A stretch of DNA of 64,000 nucleotides from Flavobacterium sp. ACN6. Lineage in GTDB: Bacteria; Bacteroidota; Bacteroidia; Flavobacteriales; Flavobacteriaceae. The stretch is taken from positions 434,001 through 498,000 of the forward strand of contig NZ_MRCQ01000001.1 in assembly GCF_002304005.1 (NCBI RefSeq), written 5' to 3'. Within the stretch, counting starts at the first letter, position 1, and each line of letters opens with the position of its first letter. Positions 43,736 through 52,191 of the stretch are shown here, one piece after another. The translations under genes and the position numbers were made by a program. Under the pieces are notes generated by a model. It saw only the letters and a list, made by a program, of their open reading frames with translations, did not search any database and was not told where the DNA came from.

Positions 43736-44795
43736 TAAACTGCTCCGTTTCTTCAATCAAGTTTCTAATAAGAGTTCCTGTTGAAATTTCGCTGTAACCA
43801 TTAATAGATTGTCCTGCCCAAATACCTACAAAATCTGGATTTTTAGTCAATTTAGCTGTTTTTCTCAATTCTGCCGTCAATTTATTTTGATATGGATAAG
43901 GAAGAATATAGGTTGTATCTTCCACTTTTTCGATAAAAGCATTTTTAATTCCTCGCGCGTATCTGCCAGAAAAGCTTTTAGTCAGCACAATTTCATTTTC
44001 TTTTAAATTTCTAAGACGCTGTTTTTCAAAATCTTGTAAAGCACTTTCATTTGAACCTAAAAACAGACTTCCAATTTGAAAACCATCTGCGCCAAGCATT
44101 GTAGCCGCCAATAGCGTTTTGGCATTATAAATCCCGCCCGCATAAATTATGGGTGTTTTTACATTTTCAGTTACTTGCGATAGCAGTGACAGCCCTCCTA
44201 TTTGCGGAATAGTTTCTTCGAGAAAACTTCCTCTATGCCCGCCCGCTTCAATTCCCTGAACGCAAATAATATCAATACCGCTGTTTTCGAGCATTACAGC
44301 TTCCTGAACAGATGTACATGTTCCAATTAAAAGCACATTATTTTCTTTTAATTTTGAAATACTTGCGGTATCTAAATTCCCAAAAGTAAAACTTACAATG
44401 CGACAGTTTTCTTGAATAATTACTTCAATCTGATCGTGATAATCTGTTAATTTTATTTCGCTTAAAAGCGGAAAATCTGCCGATAATCCAGATTTTGCTG
44501 TAAAGTCTTTTAAAAATGCTTTGGTTTCTTCATAAACTGCTTCCAATTTTGGTGTGATGACATCAATTTTATTCACAAAAATATTTACCGCAAAAGACTT
44601 ATCTGTTAACATTTTTGTCGCTCTTATTAATTCGATGCATTTTTCTGCCGGAAGATCTCCAAGTGCCAGCGATCCCAGAACACCTGCATTTGAAGCCGAT
44701 GCTGCCATTTCTGGAGTTGTAACGCCCAGCATTGGCGCTTGTATAATTGGATAATCGATTTTGAATAGATCGGTTAAATTATTTTTCCATTCCAT
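43716..44795 (-). CDS. Nitronate monooxygenase
   Basis: This 359-residue TIM-barrel flavoprotein belongs to the 2-nitropropane dioxygenase family, which oxidises nitronates such as propionate 3-nitronate with FMN. It has YPIIQAPMLGVTTPEMAASA at the start, ICVQGIEAGGHRGSF (the HRG loop near the flavin), PIIYAGGIYNAKTLLAATML and LGADGFQIGSLFL (phosphate-binding loop). Its last residues Leu-Lys-Ser-Lys-Val and stop are encoded by a TTTAGAC heptamer array, so the natural C-terminus has probably been altered by array growth. Confidence 0.92.
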   Translation of the reverse strand: MEWKNNLTDLFKIDYPIIQAPMLGVTTPEMAASASNAGVLGSLALGDLPAEKCIELIRATKMLTDKSFAVNIFVNKIDVITPKLEAVYEETKAFLKDFTAKSGLSADFPLLSEIKLTDYHDQIEVIIQENCRIVSFTFGNLDTASISKLKENNVLLIGTCTSVQEAVMLENSGIDIICVQGIEAGGHRGSFLEETIPQIGGLSLLSQVTENVKTPIIYAGGIYNAKTLLAATMLGADGFQIGSLFLGSNESALQDFEKQRLRNLKENEIVLTKSFSGRYARGIKNAFIEKVEDTTYILPYPYQNKLTAELRKTAKLTKNPDFVGIWAGQSINGYSEISTGTLIRNLIEETEQFSLKSKV

Positions 44796-45034
44796 AACTT
44801 TTGATTTTTAATGCGAAAGCGAATCTGCTGACAGCCCCGTATTTCAAGACTTTATAATAATATAAAGGTAAGTCAGTTTTTTATAGAAAAAGATAAATTT
44901 GAGACTAATAGAAGTTAATTTTTCTACAATTATTCCTAAATAATACAATATTTACCAGCATAAAATGTTTATATAGAAAGACATAATTCGTCTAATTTTT
45001 AATAATTATACCCCAAGATTAATATTTACAAAGT

Positions 45035-45628
45035 ATGAAAAAAATATTTTTGATAACTGCCCTTGCTTCTTTTTCAGTGCAGATTTACGCTCAAGAATTA
45101 AATAATAAATTCAAGGCAATTCCGGCAAAAGATCCTGCCGTTAAAGAAGTGATCCCGCCGAGAGAGGTTTCTCCAAAAGAAAATCCGCCGGCAATTGTAG
45201 AGAAACCTGCGCCATTACAGGTTAATCCAGATGAACTTTTTAAAGATACAAACCTGTACAAACAGGAATCAAATGTTGAAGGGATTTTTTATAGAAGAAA
45301 TCAATTTTTAGGAAACGTCAATACCAATGCTGTTACTTCTACGGTTATGTACCGCGATGCTGCTTTTGTTGATGGCGATAAAGTAAAAGTATATTTGAAC
45401 GATAAAGTTATTGAACCTGAAGTTTCTTTGGATGGTGAATTTAAAAGCGTGAAAATAAATTTGGTTAAAGGAATCAACAAAATTGACATTGAAGCCTTAA
45501 ACGAAGGTTTTGCTTCGCCAAATACAGCCGAATTTAAAGTTATCGATGACAAAGGCGCTGTTATTTCTGCCAGCGAATGGAATGTTGGTACAGGTTATAA
45601 AGCTGTCATTGTTTTAGTTAAAGAATAA
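45035..45628 (+). CDS. Secreted protein of unknown function
   Basis: This 197-residue protein has a signal peptide ending near IYAQ20. A proline- and charge-rich linker follows (about 28-70: PAKDPAVKEVIPPREV, PPAIVEKPAPL), then a beta domain (about 85-197) with VMYRDAAFVDGDKVKVYLND, VKINLVKGINKIDIEALN and a conserved-looking ending. The second part looks like an immunoglobulin-like fold. I do not recognise the family. It stands alone, followed by a terminator. Confidence 0.7.
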   Translation: MKKIFLITALASFSVQIYAQELNNKFKAIPAKDPAVKEVIPPREVSPKENPPAIVEKPAPLQVNPDELFKDTNLYKQESNVEGIFYRRNQFLGNVNTNAVTSTVMYRDAAFVDGDKVKVYLNDKVIEPEVSLDGEFKSVKINLVKGINKIDIEALNEGFASPNTAEFKVIDDKGAVISASEWNVGTGYKAVIVLVKE

Positions 45629-45748
45629 TTTATTTATTTTTTAAACACATAGAATTATAGATTTAATCCTCGTAAAAGGCGTTTCACTTGCATTAACAAA
45701 CATAATATTTGTAATGCCTTTTGAATAAATTATCATAAAAAACACTTA

Positions 45749-45773
45749 AAACTGCTGACTTCAGCAGTTTTTT
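45749..45773 (+). terminator. Rho-independent terminator
   Basis: AAACTGCTGA and TCAGCAGTTT form a 9 to 10-bp stem with a tiny loop, then TTT-A-TTT. It lies about 120 bp after the secreted-protein gene and just before the promoter of the next operon. Confidence 0.75.
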
Positions 45774-45774
45774 A

Positions 45775-45806
45775 TTTGTTTATATGTAGTTAACTACGTA
45801 GTTTTG
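45775..45806 (+). promoter_or_regulatory. Promoter of the GNAT-MarR operon
   Basis: TTTG (45775-45778), a 20-bp spacer and TAGTTTTG (45799-45806) match the Bacteroidota -33/-7 consensus. The -7 box ends 25 bp before the GNAT start codon. Confidence 0.7.
45786..45803. promoter_or_regulatory. Overlapping palindromic operator, probably for MarR
   Basis: GTAGTTAACTAC (45786-45797) and AACTACGTAGTT (45792-45803) are two overlapping perfect 12-bp palindromes. They cover the spacer and the first half of the -7 box, where a repressor would block transcription. The MarR gene of the same operon is the natural candidate binder. Confidence 0.65.
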
Positions 45807-45831
45807 TACCTATATAAAATTTCAAACAAAA

Positions 45832-46320
45832 ATGCAGATTCAGCCCATACAAAATGAATACGAAAAAGAAATCGTAGACCTGATTTTAAATATTCAGCAA
45901 AAAGAGTTTAATGTTCCTATTACTATCGAAGATCAGCCAGATTTATTGGAGATTGAGAATTTTTATTTTAAACCTGGAGGAACTTTTTTAGGTGCTTTTA
46001 TTGATGAAAAACTAGTGGGAACGATTGCTTTGGTAAAATTCAGTCCTGAAGCCGGAGCTATTAGAAAAATGTTTGTAAAGAAGGAATACCGGGGAAAAGA
46101 ATTTGCTATTGCCCAGCATTTATTGGAGCAATTAATTGCTTACAGCAAAGAAAATGGGATTAAAAACTTATATTTAGGAACTGTTACGATATTGCAGGCG
46201 GCTTTGCGTTTTTACGAAAAGAACCATTTTGTAACGATTCCGAAAGAAGCCCTGCCTGTAGATTTCCCAATCATGAAACCAGATAATGTATTCTGCCAAT
46301 TGCAGCTAAATTCGAAGTAA
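45832..46320 (+). CDS. GNAT acetyltransferase co-transcribed with MarR
   Basis: This 162-residue acetyltransferase has IVDLILNIQQKEFNVPITIE at the N-terminus and a family acetyl-CoA strand MFVKKEYRGKEFAIAQHLLE. The LYLGTVTILQAALRFYEKNHF helix precedes the C-terminus. It is the first gene of a two-gene operon, and its stop overlaps the MarR start by one base (TAATG). Substrate unknown. Confidence 0.88.
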   Translation: MQIQPIQNEYEKEIVDLILNIQQKEFNVPITIEDQPDLLEIENFYFKPGGTFLGAFIDEKLVGTIALVKFSPEAGAIRKMFVKKEYRGKEFAIAQHLLEQLIAYSKENGIKNLYLGTVTILQAALRFYEKNHFVTIPKEALPVDFPIMKPDNVFCQLQLNSK

Positions 46321-46793
46321 TGAATATAATTGATGAAATAGGCATATTAGCCCTCTCGACCCGATTACAACGCCTGAGCGAGCAATTGCGAAAGGACGGA
46401 GCACTTGTTTACAAATCTTATGATATTGATTTTGAACCTAAATGGTTTCCTGTTATTTATACGCTTCATATCAAAGAAATGCTCAGCGTTGTAGAAATAG
46501 CGGGAGAAATTGGTTACAGCCATCCTTCAACCATAAGTCTGCTAAAGGAATTGGAAAAAGAAAAAATCATCAGTTCGAAAAAAGACAAATTAGACGAAAG
46601 AAAAAGACTGATTGTTCTTACCCCAAAAGGAAAAGAATTGGTGGTGAAAATGCAGCCGGTTTGGAGCGTTATGAAGAATACCTTAAACGAAATCAGCGAT
46701 AATCAAAACAATCTCCTGAAAGCCATTGAAGAGGCAGAACAAAAGCTAGCCAATCAAGGTTTCTTTCAGAGAATATCTGAACTCAAAAGCTGA
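46320..46793 (+). CDS. MarR-family regulator
   Basis: This 157-residue winged-helix protein has the family layout: N-terminal dimer helix, HIKEMLSVVEIAGEIGYSHP, the recognition helix STISLLKELEKEKIISSKK, a wing with DERKRLIVLTPKGKEL, and a C-terminal dimer helix. It overlaps the GNAT gene by one base and probably represses its own operon through the palindromes over the promoter. The inducer is unknown. Confidence 0.9.
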   Translation: MNIIDEIGILALSTRLQRLSEQLRKDGALVYKSYDIDFEPKWFPVIYTLHIKEMLSVVEIAGEIGYSHPSTISLLKELEKEKIISSKKDKLDERKRLIVLTPKGKELVVKMQPVWSVMKNTLNEISDNQNNLLKAIEEAEQKLANQGFFQRISELKS

Positions 46794-46795
46794 TA

Positions 46796-47152
46796 TTATT
46801 GTTTACCGGTAATTCTTTTTCGGTGGTTATATCCCCATTTCGCCAAAGATTCTATTACTTCTTTTAAAGTATGCCCGTATTCCGTCAATTCATATTCGAC
46901 TGTTATGGGCTGTGTTTTTAAAACTGTTCGTGTAACCAATTGATTTTCTTCGAGGTTTTTTAATTCCCTGCTCAGCATTTTACCCGAAATCCCTTCGACT
47001 TCGCGCAGTAAATCGCTAAATCGTAAAGTATTAAAACATAAGGAGGCTATAATGGAAATTTTCCATCTTCCGTTCAAGATATACATGGCATCATGCACTG
47101 ACATAATATGCTGTGTACATTTTTTTTGATCGTATTCTGGTTCTTTTATCAT
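46796..47152 (-). CDS. HxlR-family regulator
   Basis: This 118-residue winged-helix protein has the family pattern: a Cys near the N-terminus (KKCTQHIMSVHDAMYIL), GRWKISIIASLCFNTLRFSDLL, REVEGISGKMLSRELKNLEENQ and VEYELTEYGHTLKEVIESLA. HxlR proteins often sense thiol-reactive compounds such as quinones or aldehydes through a conserved Cys. It is divergent from a nitroreductase gene by 107 bp, the classic pairing. The gap has TTAC-TTTTG-GTAA and two further GTTAC copies as possible sites. Confidence 0.9.
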   Translation of the reverse strand: MIKEPEYDQKKCTQHIMSVHDAMYILNGRWKISIIASLCFNTLRFSDLLREVEGISGKMLSRELKNLEENQLVTRTVLKTQPITVEYELTEYGHTLKEVIESLAKWGYNHRKRITGKQ

Positions 47153-47225
47153 AAAATGTTAGTGAGTTACCTCGATGTTACAGTTACTTTTGGTAATAAG
47201 ATGACAAAAATACACTTAAAGTTTT

Positions 47226-47233
47226 TACATTTG
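47226..47233 (+). promoter_or_regulatory. Possible -7 element of the nitroreductase gene
   Basis: TACATTTG matches TAnnTTTG 26 bp before the ATG at 47260. No -33 TTTG at the right distance was seen. Confidence 0.4.
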
Positions 47234-47259
47234 GATAGAATTTTAATCAATTGAAAAAA

Positions 47260-47892
47260 ATGGCCTTAATAGATGCACTAAAGTGGCGTTACGCTACAAA
47301 AAAAATGAACGGACAAGCTGTTCCGCAAGAAAAAGTAGATTACATTCTTGAAGCAGCACAATTGGCTCCTTCTTCTTCTGGATTACAACCGTACAAAGTT
47401 TTTGTAATCACAAACCAAGAATTAAAAGAAAAACTAAGAGCGGTAAGTTTTGACCAAAGTCAGGTTACAGATGCTTCTCACGTATTAATCTGGGCTGCTT
47501 GGGACGGTTACAGTTTAGAAAAAATATCTGCTGTATTTGACAGAACTATTGCTGAAAGAGGAATTCCTGCAGATGCAATGGACGAATACAAAGCAAGACT
47601 TTGGGGAATGTACGAACCTCTTGGTCAAGAATGGCATGCTAATCACGCAGCAAAACAAGCTTATATCTCATTTGGTGTCGCTGTAGCTGCCGCGGCAGAA
47701 CAACAAGTTGACACTACACCAATGGAAGGTTTTATTCCTGCTGAAGTGGATAAACTTTTAGGTTTAAGCGAACTTGGTCTTAAAAGTGTTTTAGTTTTAC
47801 CTCTTGGTTATAGAGACGAAGCTAACGACTGGCTGGTAAACTTGAAAAAAGTGAGAACACCACAAGACGAATTTATTACAGAAATCAAATAA
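47260..47892 (+). CDS. NAD(P)H-dependent nitroreductase family oxidoreductase
   Basis: This flavin enzyme belongs to the NfsB/nitroreductase superfamily that reduces nitro compounds and quinones. I place the start at ATG 47260 (MALIDALKWRYATKKM, 210 residues) rather than the TTG three codons earlier. FMN-binding features are WRYATKKM, APSSSGLQPYKVFVI and a C-terminal LKSVLVLPLGYRDEAN. It is divergent from the HxlR gene and probably under its control, a redox- or electrophile-response pair. Confidence 0.92.
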   Translation: MALIDALKWRYATKKMNGQAVPQEKVDYILEAAQLAPSSSGLQPYKVFVITNQELKEKLRAVSFDQSQVTDASHVLIWAAWDGYSLEKISAVFDRTIAERGIPADAMDEYKARLWGMYEPLGQEWHANHAAKQAYISFGVAVAAAAEQQVDTTPMEGFIPAEVDKLLGLSELGLKSVLVLPLGYRDEANDWLVNLKKVRTPQDEFITEIK

Positions 47893-48160
47893 AAAGAATA
47901 TTTTTTTCTTTGTTAAAATTGCTTCTGAAATTGCAGATAATGCTTTTTATGAAGCAATTTTTTATTTTAAACATTTCATTTCCAGACGAAATAAATTTTA
48001 ATTCGATAAATCTTTAAAAAGTGTAATCTTTCAACAGCTCCTTTTTTACGCATCAAATAAAAATAGGTACGCAAGGCGGATAATTAAATAATATGTTATA
48101 ATTAATTTTGCTCATCCAAAACAATTCAATCTTATTTACAACACAATAAAATTCTACATT

Positions 48161-48538
48161 ATGTCAGATTTTTTAACCCAATTTGGTGAAGACCTAAAGA
48201 AAAACGTCCCTGGTTTTATCGCCGTTTCTGTAGCTGAAATCGCAAGTGGTATGTCATATTATTCTCATTCTGTTCTTGCAGATTTTGATCCTGAATTAGC
48301 ATCGGCTTACAATCTAGAAGTAGTGAAAGCAAAAATGAATGCAATTAAGGCTTTAAATCTACAAGGTCAAGTAGTTGACAACATTATGATTACCCTTAGT
48401 ACTCAAATGCATATTATTGATGTATCAGACAATCAGCAGTATTTTATTTATTTAGCAGTAGACTCTACTAAAGCCAATTTAGGAATGACGAAATCTATTT
48501 TAAATAAATACAAAAAAGAAATAGCGACGAAACTGTAG
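48161..48538 (+). CDS. Small protein resembling the roadblock/LC7 fold
   Basis: This 125-residue soluble protein has no signal peptide. Its pattern, FIAVSVAEIASGMSYYSHSV, then MITLSTQMHIIDVSDN, then QYFIYLAVDSTKANLGMTKS and a closing helix, resembles the roadblock/LC7 (MglB-like) fold that regulates small GTPases. No GTPase gene is near. A candidate -7 box TAATTTTG lies at 48104-48111, 49 bp upstream. The fold call is tentative. Confidence 0.6.
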   Translation: MSDFLTQFGEDLKKNVPGFIAVSVAEIASGMSYYSHSVLADFDPELASAYNLEVVKAKMNAIKALNLQGQVVDNIMITLSTQMHIIDVSDNQQYFIYLAVDSTKANLGMTKSILNKYKKEIATKL

Positions 48539-48559
48539 TACCTGTAATTTTTTACCCCA

Positions 48560-48592
48560 AAAAAGGAATATTCAATTTGAATGTTCCTTTTT
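48560..48592 (+). terminator. Rho-independent terminator
   Basis: AAAAGGAATATTCAA and TTGAATGTTCCTTTT pair with one mismatch, followed by more T. It lies 21 bp after the roadblock-like gene. Confidence 0.8.
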
Positions 48593-48654
48593 TTTATACA
48601 GCAGTTTCAAACTTCTATAAAAGTTATATATTTAGAAAAAAAAAGAAGCTGTAA

Positions 48655-49119
48655 ATGGAGCTGAGAACCTACTTTGAAAAATATCCAGACGAAGCTACTT
48701 GTATTGAAGAGCTTAAAAATAAACGTTTAGAAAATGGTATCACGTGCAGAAAATGCAGTCATGACGCGCATTCTTTTAGAAGAAATGATTTAAAATTTCA
48801 ATGCAAAAAATGTGGCAGCAGAATCAGCCTTCGTTCCGGAACGGTCATGGAAAACTCCAACTTACCTATTCGTTACTGGATGATCTGCATCGAATTAATG
48901 ACATTAACCCATAGAAAAATGTCTATTCTAAAAATTCAATACCTCTTAGGACACAAACGTTACGAGCCCATATGGCTGATGGTACAAAAAATACGTTTGG
49001 TTATGAAAATTAGAGATGAAAAATACAGACTAAGAGCCTATTCTGAATTTGATCCTGAATTTCTTCAAAAAATTGATACTCTCATGATAAAGAAAAAGAC
49101 AAAAAGTGCCTCTGATTAG
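48655..49119 (+). CDS. Zinc-ribbon protein derived from an IS1595-type transposase
   Basis: This 154-residue protein matches only the N-terminal part of IS1595-family transposases. It has the entry helix YFEKYPDEATCIEELKNKR, a zinc ribbon CRKC-HDAH...CKKC (about 41-64), SGTVMENSNLPIRYWMICIE and a helix-turn-helix-like IQYLLGHKRYEPIWLMVQKI. The DDE nuclease part is absent, and the frame ends within a terminator hairpin, so the short form looks fixed. It may serve as a DNA-binding regulator. No inverted repeats flank it. Confidence 0.8.
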   Translation: MELRTYFEKYPDEATCIEELKNKRLENGITCRKCSHDAHSFRRNDLKFQCKKCGSRISLRSGTVMENSNLPIRYWMICIELMTLTHRKMSILKIQYLLGHKRYEPIWLMVQKIRLVMKIRDEKYRLRAYSEFDPEFLQKIDTLMIKKKTKSASD

Positions 49120-49130
49120 AGGCACTTTTT
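49105..49130. terminator. Bidirectional terminator overlapping a stop codon
   Basis: GTGCCTCT (49106-49113), loop GATT, AGAGGCAC (49118-49125), with A before and TTTTT after. The stop codon of the zinc-ribbon gene (49117-49119) lies inside the hairpin. It can serve both that gene and the convergent lysine-rich gene. Confidence 0.88.
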
Positions 49131-49203
49131 GTCTTTTAATAATCAAAAATTAAAGATTAAAAATTAAAATCATCATTCATAATTAACCTTTAACAATCAA
49201 ACA

Positions 49204-49746
49204 TTACTTTTTCTTGTTCTTTTTTGCTTTAGATCTTTTTGCTTTTTTCTTAGCAATCTTTTTTGCTTTAGCTTTATCCTTTGCTTTTTTGGCTTTGTCT
49301 TTCTTTTTAGCTTTTGCTTTAAGTTTAGCTTTTTTTGCTTTTTCTTTCTTTTTGTCTTTCGCTTTTTCTTTTCTCTTAGCTACGGCCGCTTTTTTCTTTT
49401 TAAGTTTATCTTTTTTCTCAGCTACCTGTTTTTTCTCTTTTTCTTTCATCTTTTTGTCCTTCTTTTTAGTTTTAGATTTATTTTCACTTTCTTCTGCCGG
49501 CTCCCCAGTTTCTAGCGATACCGCATTCTCGTCTGTATTTGTTTCTTCAATAGTCACAATTTCAGTAGTTTCTTTTGCTTTTTTAGGAGCTCTTTTTGTT
49601 TTTGCCTTTGGTTCTGGAATTTCCTCAGTTGCAACTGATTCGTTTTCCGAATTTAAAGTTGGATTTTGCTCGTTTTCTTCTGTAGAAATAACTGGATTAG
49701 CATCTACCTCTTGATCGAGCTCATTCGTAAGTACGTTTTTCGTCAT
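49204..49746 (-). CDS. Lysine-rich low-complexity protein, histone-H1-like tail
   Basis: This 180-residue protein has an acidic first half (about 1-90, for example ESVATEEIPEPKAKTKRAPK) and a second half made almost only of Lys and Ala (KAKDKKKEKAKKAKLKAKAK). This layout resembles bacterial histone-H1-like (Hc1/AlgP-type) tails that bind DNA or RNA. An equally long frame on the other strand (49214-49714) is a Phe/Ser-rich shadow caused by the AAR/TTY bias. Expression is plausible as the protein starts at a normal ATG, but the function is unproven. Confidence 0.7.
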   Translation of the reverse strand: MTKNVLTNELDQEVDANPVISTEENEQNPTLNSENESVATEEIPEPKAKTKRAPKKAKETTEIVTIEETNTDENAVSLETGEPAEESENKSKTKKKDKKMKEKEKKQVAEKKDKLKKKKAAVAKRKEKAKDKKKEKAKKAKLKAKAKKKDKAKKAKDKAKAKKIAKKKAKRSKAKKNKKK

Positions 49747-50084
49747 TATTATCTTAATTTTTAGAATTTATTATAATCAAATTTGAATTATGCTAATTTT
49801 TAATATTACCAAATTGTTAAATTAACATTAAAAAATAATAATCAAAGATAGATGGAAATACACATTCGCCAATGTTAAGTTTTTAATAACCACTAAAAAC
49901 CAACCGCAAACAGCTAAAAAACAACAAGTTATTCAATGTTAAGTTTTTTATCCCTCATTTTCAAAAGACAAAAAAGCTTTTACGAGCCTTTAAAAAGTCG
50001 GTTGATTGTAAAGAAATCAACAGCATTTTGCATAATTTCGTCTTGCTTTCTTAAAAGTCAGCGCCAATCTATGTTTCTATTAAA
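49747..50084. other. Intergenic region with a 15-bp direct repeat
   Basis: This 338-bp gap is the divergent leader of the lysine-rich gene and the AraC gene. It is very AT-rich, and CAATGTTAAGTTTTT occurs at 49870-49884 and again at 49934-49948, 64 bp apart. No open frame or RNA motif was seen. Confidence 0.6.
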
Positions 50085-50843
50085 ATGCACGACAGTTTAG
50101 AATACCAATCAATGCAGCCCAGTCCAAATCTTTCCGATTTTGTGGACAGCTTTTGGTTTGTCCGTAATATATCTGATCAAACTTTAGAAACAATTGGTCT
50201 TCCTGACGGCCGCATTGATTTATCCTTATTTGAATCATCGGACGAAGCTTTTAGAATTACGCTTTTAGGCTTAGGAACAAAACAGTACGAAAAAGGGAGA
50301 ATTCCTGCCAACAGCCTGTCTTTTGTAATTAGTTTTAAACTTCCTGCAGCTGAATATATTCTTCATGAATCTATCGCAGCTCTTGTAAATTCTGCGAAAG
50401 CATTGGAAACTGATTTTTGGAACTTCAATAAAAATGATTTAGAAGACTTTGAATTGTTCTGCCAAAAGGCGTCACTCAAACTTGAATCCTTATTAGTAAA
50501 AGAGCTAGACAGTCGAAAACAGAAGCTATTCAGCCTCATCTATAAAACCAAAGGAGCGATGAGTGTAAAAGATTTATCTGAACAATCCAACTGGAGCAGC
50601 CGTCAGATTAACCGTTATTTTCAGCATTATTTCGGAATTTCACTAAAAGAATATTGCTCTATTCTGCGTTTTCGAGCTTCATTGGAACATATTGCAAAGG
50701 GAAAACTTTTTCCAGAAGAAAACTTTTCAGACCAAACGCATTTTATAAAAGAGATCAAAAAAATTTCAGGCTCGCTTCCGAAAGAATTGTTTCAGAACAA
50801 AAATGACCGATTTATACTATTATCAGCGCTTTCGTCACAATAA
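50085..50843 (+). CDS. AraC-family transcriptional regulator
   Basis: This 252-residue regulator has an N-terminal beta domain of the DUF6597 type (SPNLSDFVDSFWFVRNISD, GLPDGRIDLSLF) and a C-terminal double helix-turn-helix (AMSVKDLSEQSNWSSRQINR, YFQHYFGISLKEYCSILRFR, FSDQTHFIKEIKKISGSLPK). It is followed after 30 bp by the TetX-like monooxygenase gene on the same strand, so the two probably form an operon. The signal is unknown. Confidence 0.9.
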   Translation: MHDSLEYQSMQPSPNLSDFVDSFWFVRNISDQTLETIGLPDGRIDLSLFESSDEAFRITLLGLGTKQYEKGRIPANSLSFVISFKLPAAEYILHESIAALVNSAKALETDFWNFNKNDLEDFELFCQKASLKLESLLVKELDSRKQKLFSLIYKTKGAMSVKDLSEQSNWSSRQINRYFQHYFGISLKEYCSILRFRASLEHIAKGKLFPEENFSDQTHFIKEIKKISGSLPKELFQNKNDRFILLSALSSQ

Positions 50844-50873
50844 TTTTGCTGCGTAGATTTTAAAAATTAAACT

Positions 50874-52070
50874 ATGCATTTACAAAATAAACAAGTTGCC
50901 ATTGTTGGCGGCGGAATGGGCGGTTTACTCCTTGCCCGACTTTTACAAATGAAAAACATTAATGTAAAAGTTTATGAAAGAGACTTCAATCAGGAAGTTC
51001 GCGTACAAGGTTCTCCACTAGATTTACATGAAGATTCAGGTTTAAAAGCCATGAAACAAGCCAATCTATTACATGAATTTTACGCTAATATTCGCCCCAA
51101 TGCGAGTAAAGCGCGTATTCTGGATAAAGATTTTCAACTGCATTTTGATGAACACAATATCGAAAAAGCAACTCTGAAATCCATTTCAGAAACCAATAAA
51201 GATTCGCTGGAAAACATTTCAAAACCGCGTCCAGAAATAGACCGTGCCGTGCTTCGAAACATTTTATTGAATTCACTTCTGCCTGAAACTATGGTTTGGG
51301 ACAGCCAGTTTCTTTCTATGGAAAAAGAAAATACGGGCTGGAAATTACATTTTAAAAACGGAAATACTGTTTTTGCCGCTTTAGTAATTGCTGCAGATGG
51401 CGCAAATTCTAAAGTTCGTGCTTATCTAAGTACAGAAAAACCGATTTATTCTGGAATTACGATGATTGAAGGAACGATATATAACGCCCAACAAAATGCT
51501 CCAGATCTTTTTGAGTTTTCGAAAGGCGGGAAAGTACTAGCTCTCAGCAACGAACAAACCATCATGTACGGCACAAAAGGCGATGGATCACTCATGTTTC
51601 TGCTAAGCAGTAAAATACCAGAGAAATGGCTGGCAGAAAATGATTTAGATTTTAAAGACAATCAAAAGATTTTTGAATGGTTTAAAGAGATCTATTCTGA
51701 ATGGAGTCCGAAATGGCATGAACTTTTTAAGAGCAGTGAATTGCATTTTATCCCGCGTCCGCAGTATTATTTTCCTGTAAATCAAACTTGGAAAACCCAA
51801 CATAATATTACGATGATTGGAGACGCCGCGCATCGCATGCCTCCATTTGCTGGTAAAGGAGCTAATCTTGCCCTGCTTGATGCGGCTGAATTGGCTGATT
51901 TTCTAACTAGTGATCAATTTAATGGCATAAAAACTGCTCTTTACCATTTTGAAAAACGAATGCTCGAACGAGCTGCAATCGCTACAAAAGATACTCTGGA
52001 GAATGGTGAACGTATTCATTCTAAAAATGCTTTAGCCCAGCTAGTTTCCATTTTCAAAAGAACAAATTAA
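50874..52070 (+). CDS. TetX-like FAD-dependent monooxygenase
   Basis: This 398-residue class A flavoprotein monooxygenase has the dinucleotide motif VAIVGGGMGGLLLARLLQ, the mid DG motif AADGANSKVR and the GD motif ITMIGDAAHRMPPFAGKGAN. The last is nearly the same as in TetX, which inactivates tetracyclines by 11a-hydroxylation, and so are YERDFNQEVRVQGSPLDLH and the C-terminal layout. Central substrate-contact regions differ clearly. It may therefore act on another aromatic polyketide. Tetracycline use is only an inference. Confidence 0.85.
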   Translation: MHLQNKQVAIVGGGMGGLLLARLLQMKNINVKVYERDFNQEVRVQGSPLDLHEDSGLKAMKQANLLHEFYANIRPNASKARILDKDFQLHFDEHNIEKATLKSISETNKDSLENISKPRPEIDRAVLRNILLNSLLPETMVWDSQFLSMEKENTGWKLHFKNGNTVFAALVIAADGANSKVRAYLSTEKPIYSGITMIEGTIYNAQQNAPDLFEFSKGGKVLALSNEQTIMYGTKGDGSLMFLLSSKIPEKWLAENDLDFKDNQKIFEWFKEIYSEWSPKWHELFKSSELHFIPRPQYYFPVNQTWKTQHNITMIGDAAHRMPPFAGKGANLALLDAAELADFLTSDQFNGIKTALYHFEKRMLERAAIATKDTLENGERIHSKNALAQLVSIFKRTN

Positions 52071-52191
52071 ACATAATCTATTTTATTTCAATCAATTACA
52101 TTTATTTTAATTAAATTTACAAGCACCACAAATAGTAAGATTTAAAAATTTTTACAGCCAGAATATAAGTTTCACTACAAAATTTATAACT

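Noticed and set aside
48655..49119. Complete IS1595 insertion sequence
   Set aside because: No DDE nuclease domain, no terminal inverted repeats and no target-site duplication seen.
49214..49714. 166-codon open frame on the plus strand opposite the lysine-rich gene
   Set aside because: Its Phe/Ser/Leu-rich content is the mirror of Lys codons on the other strand; no recognisable protein features.
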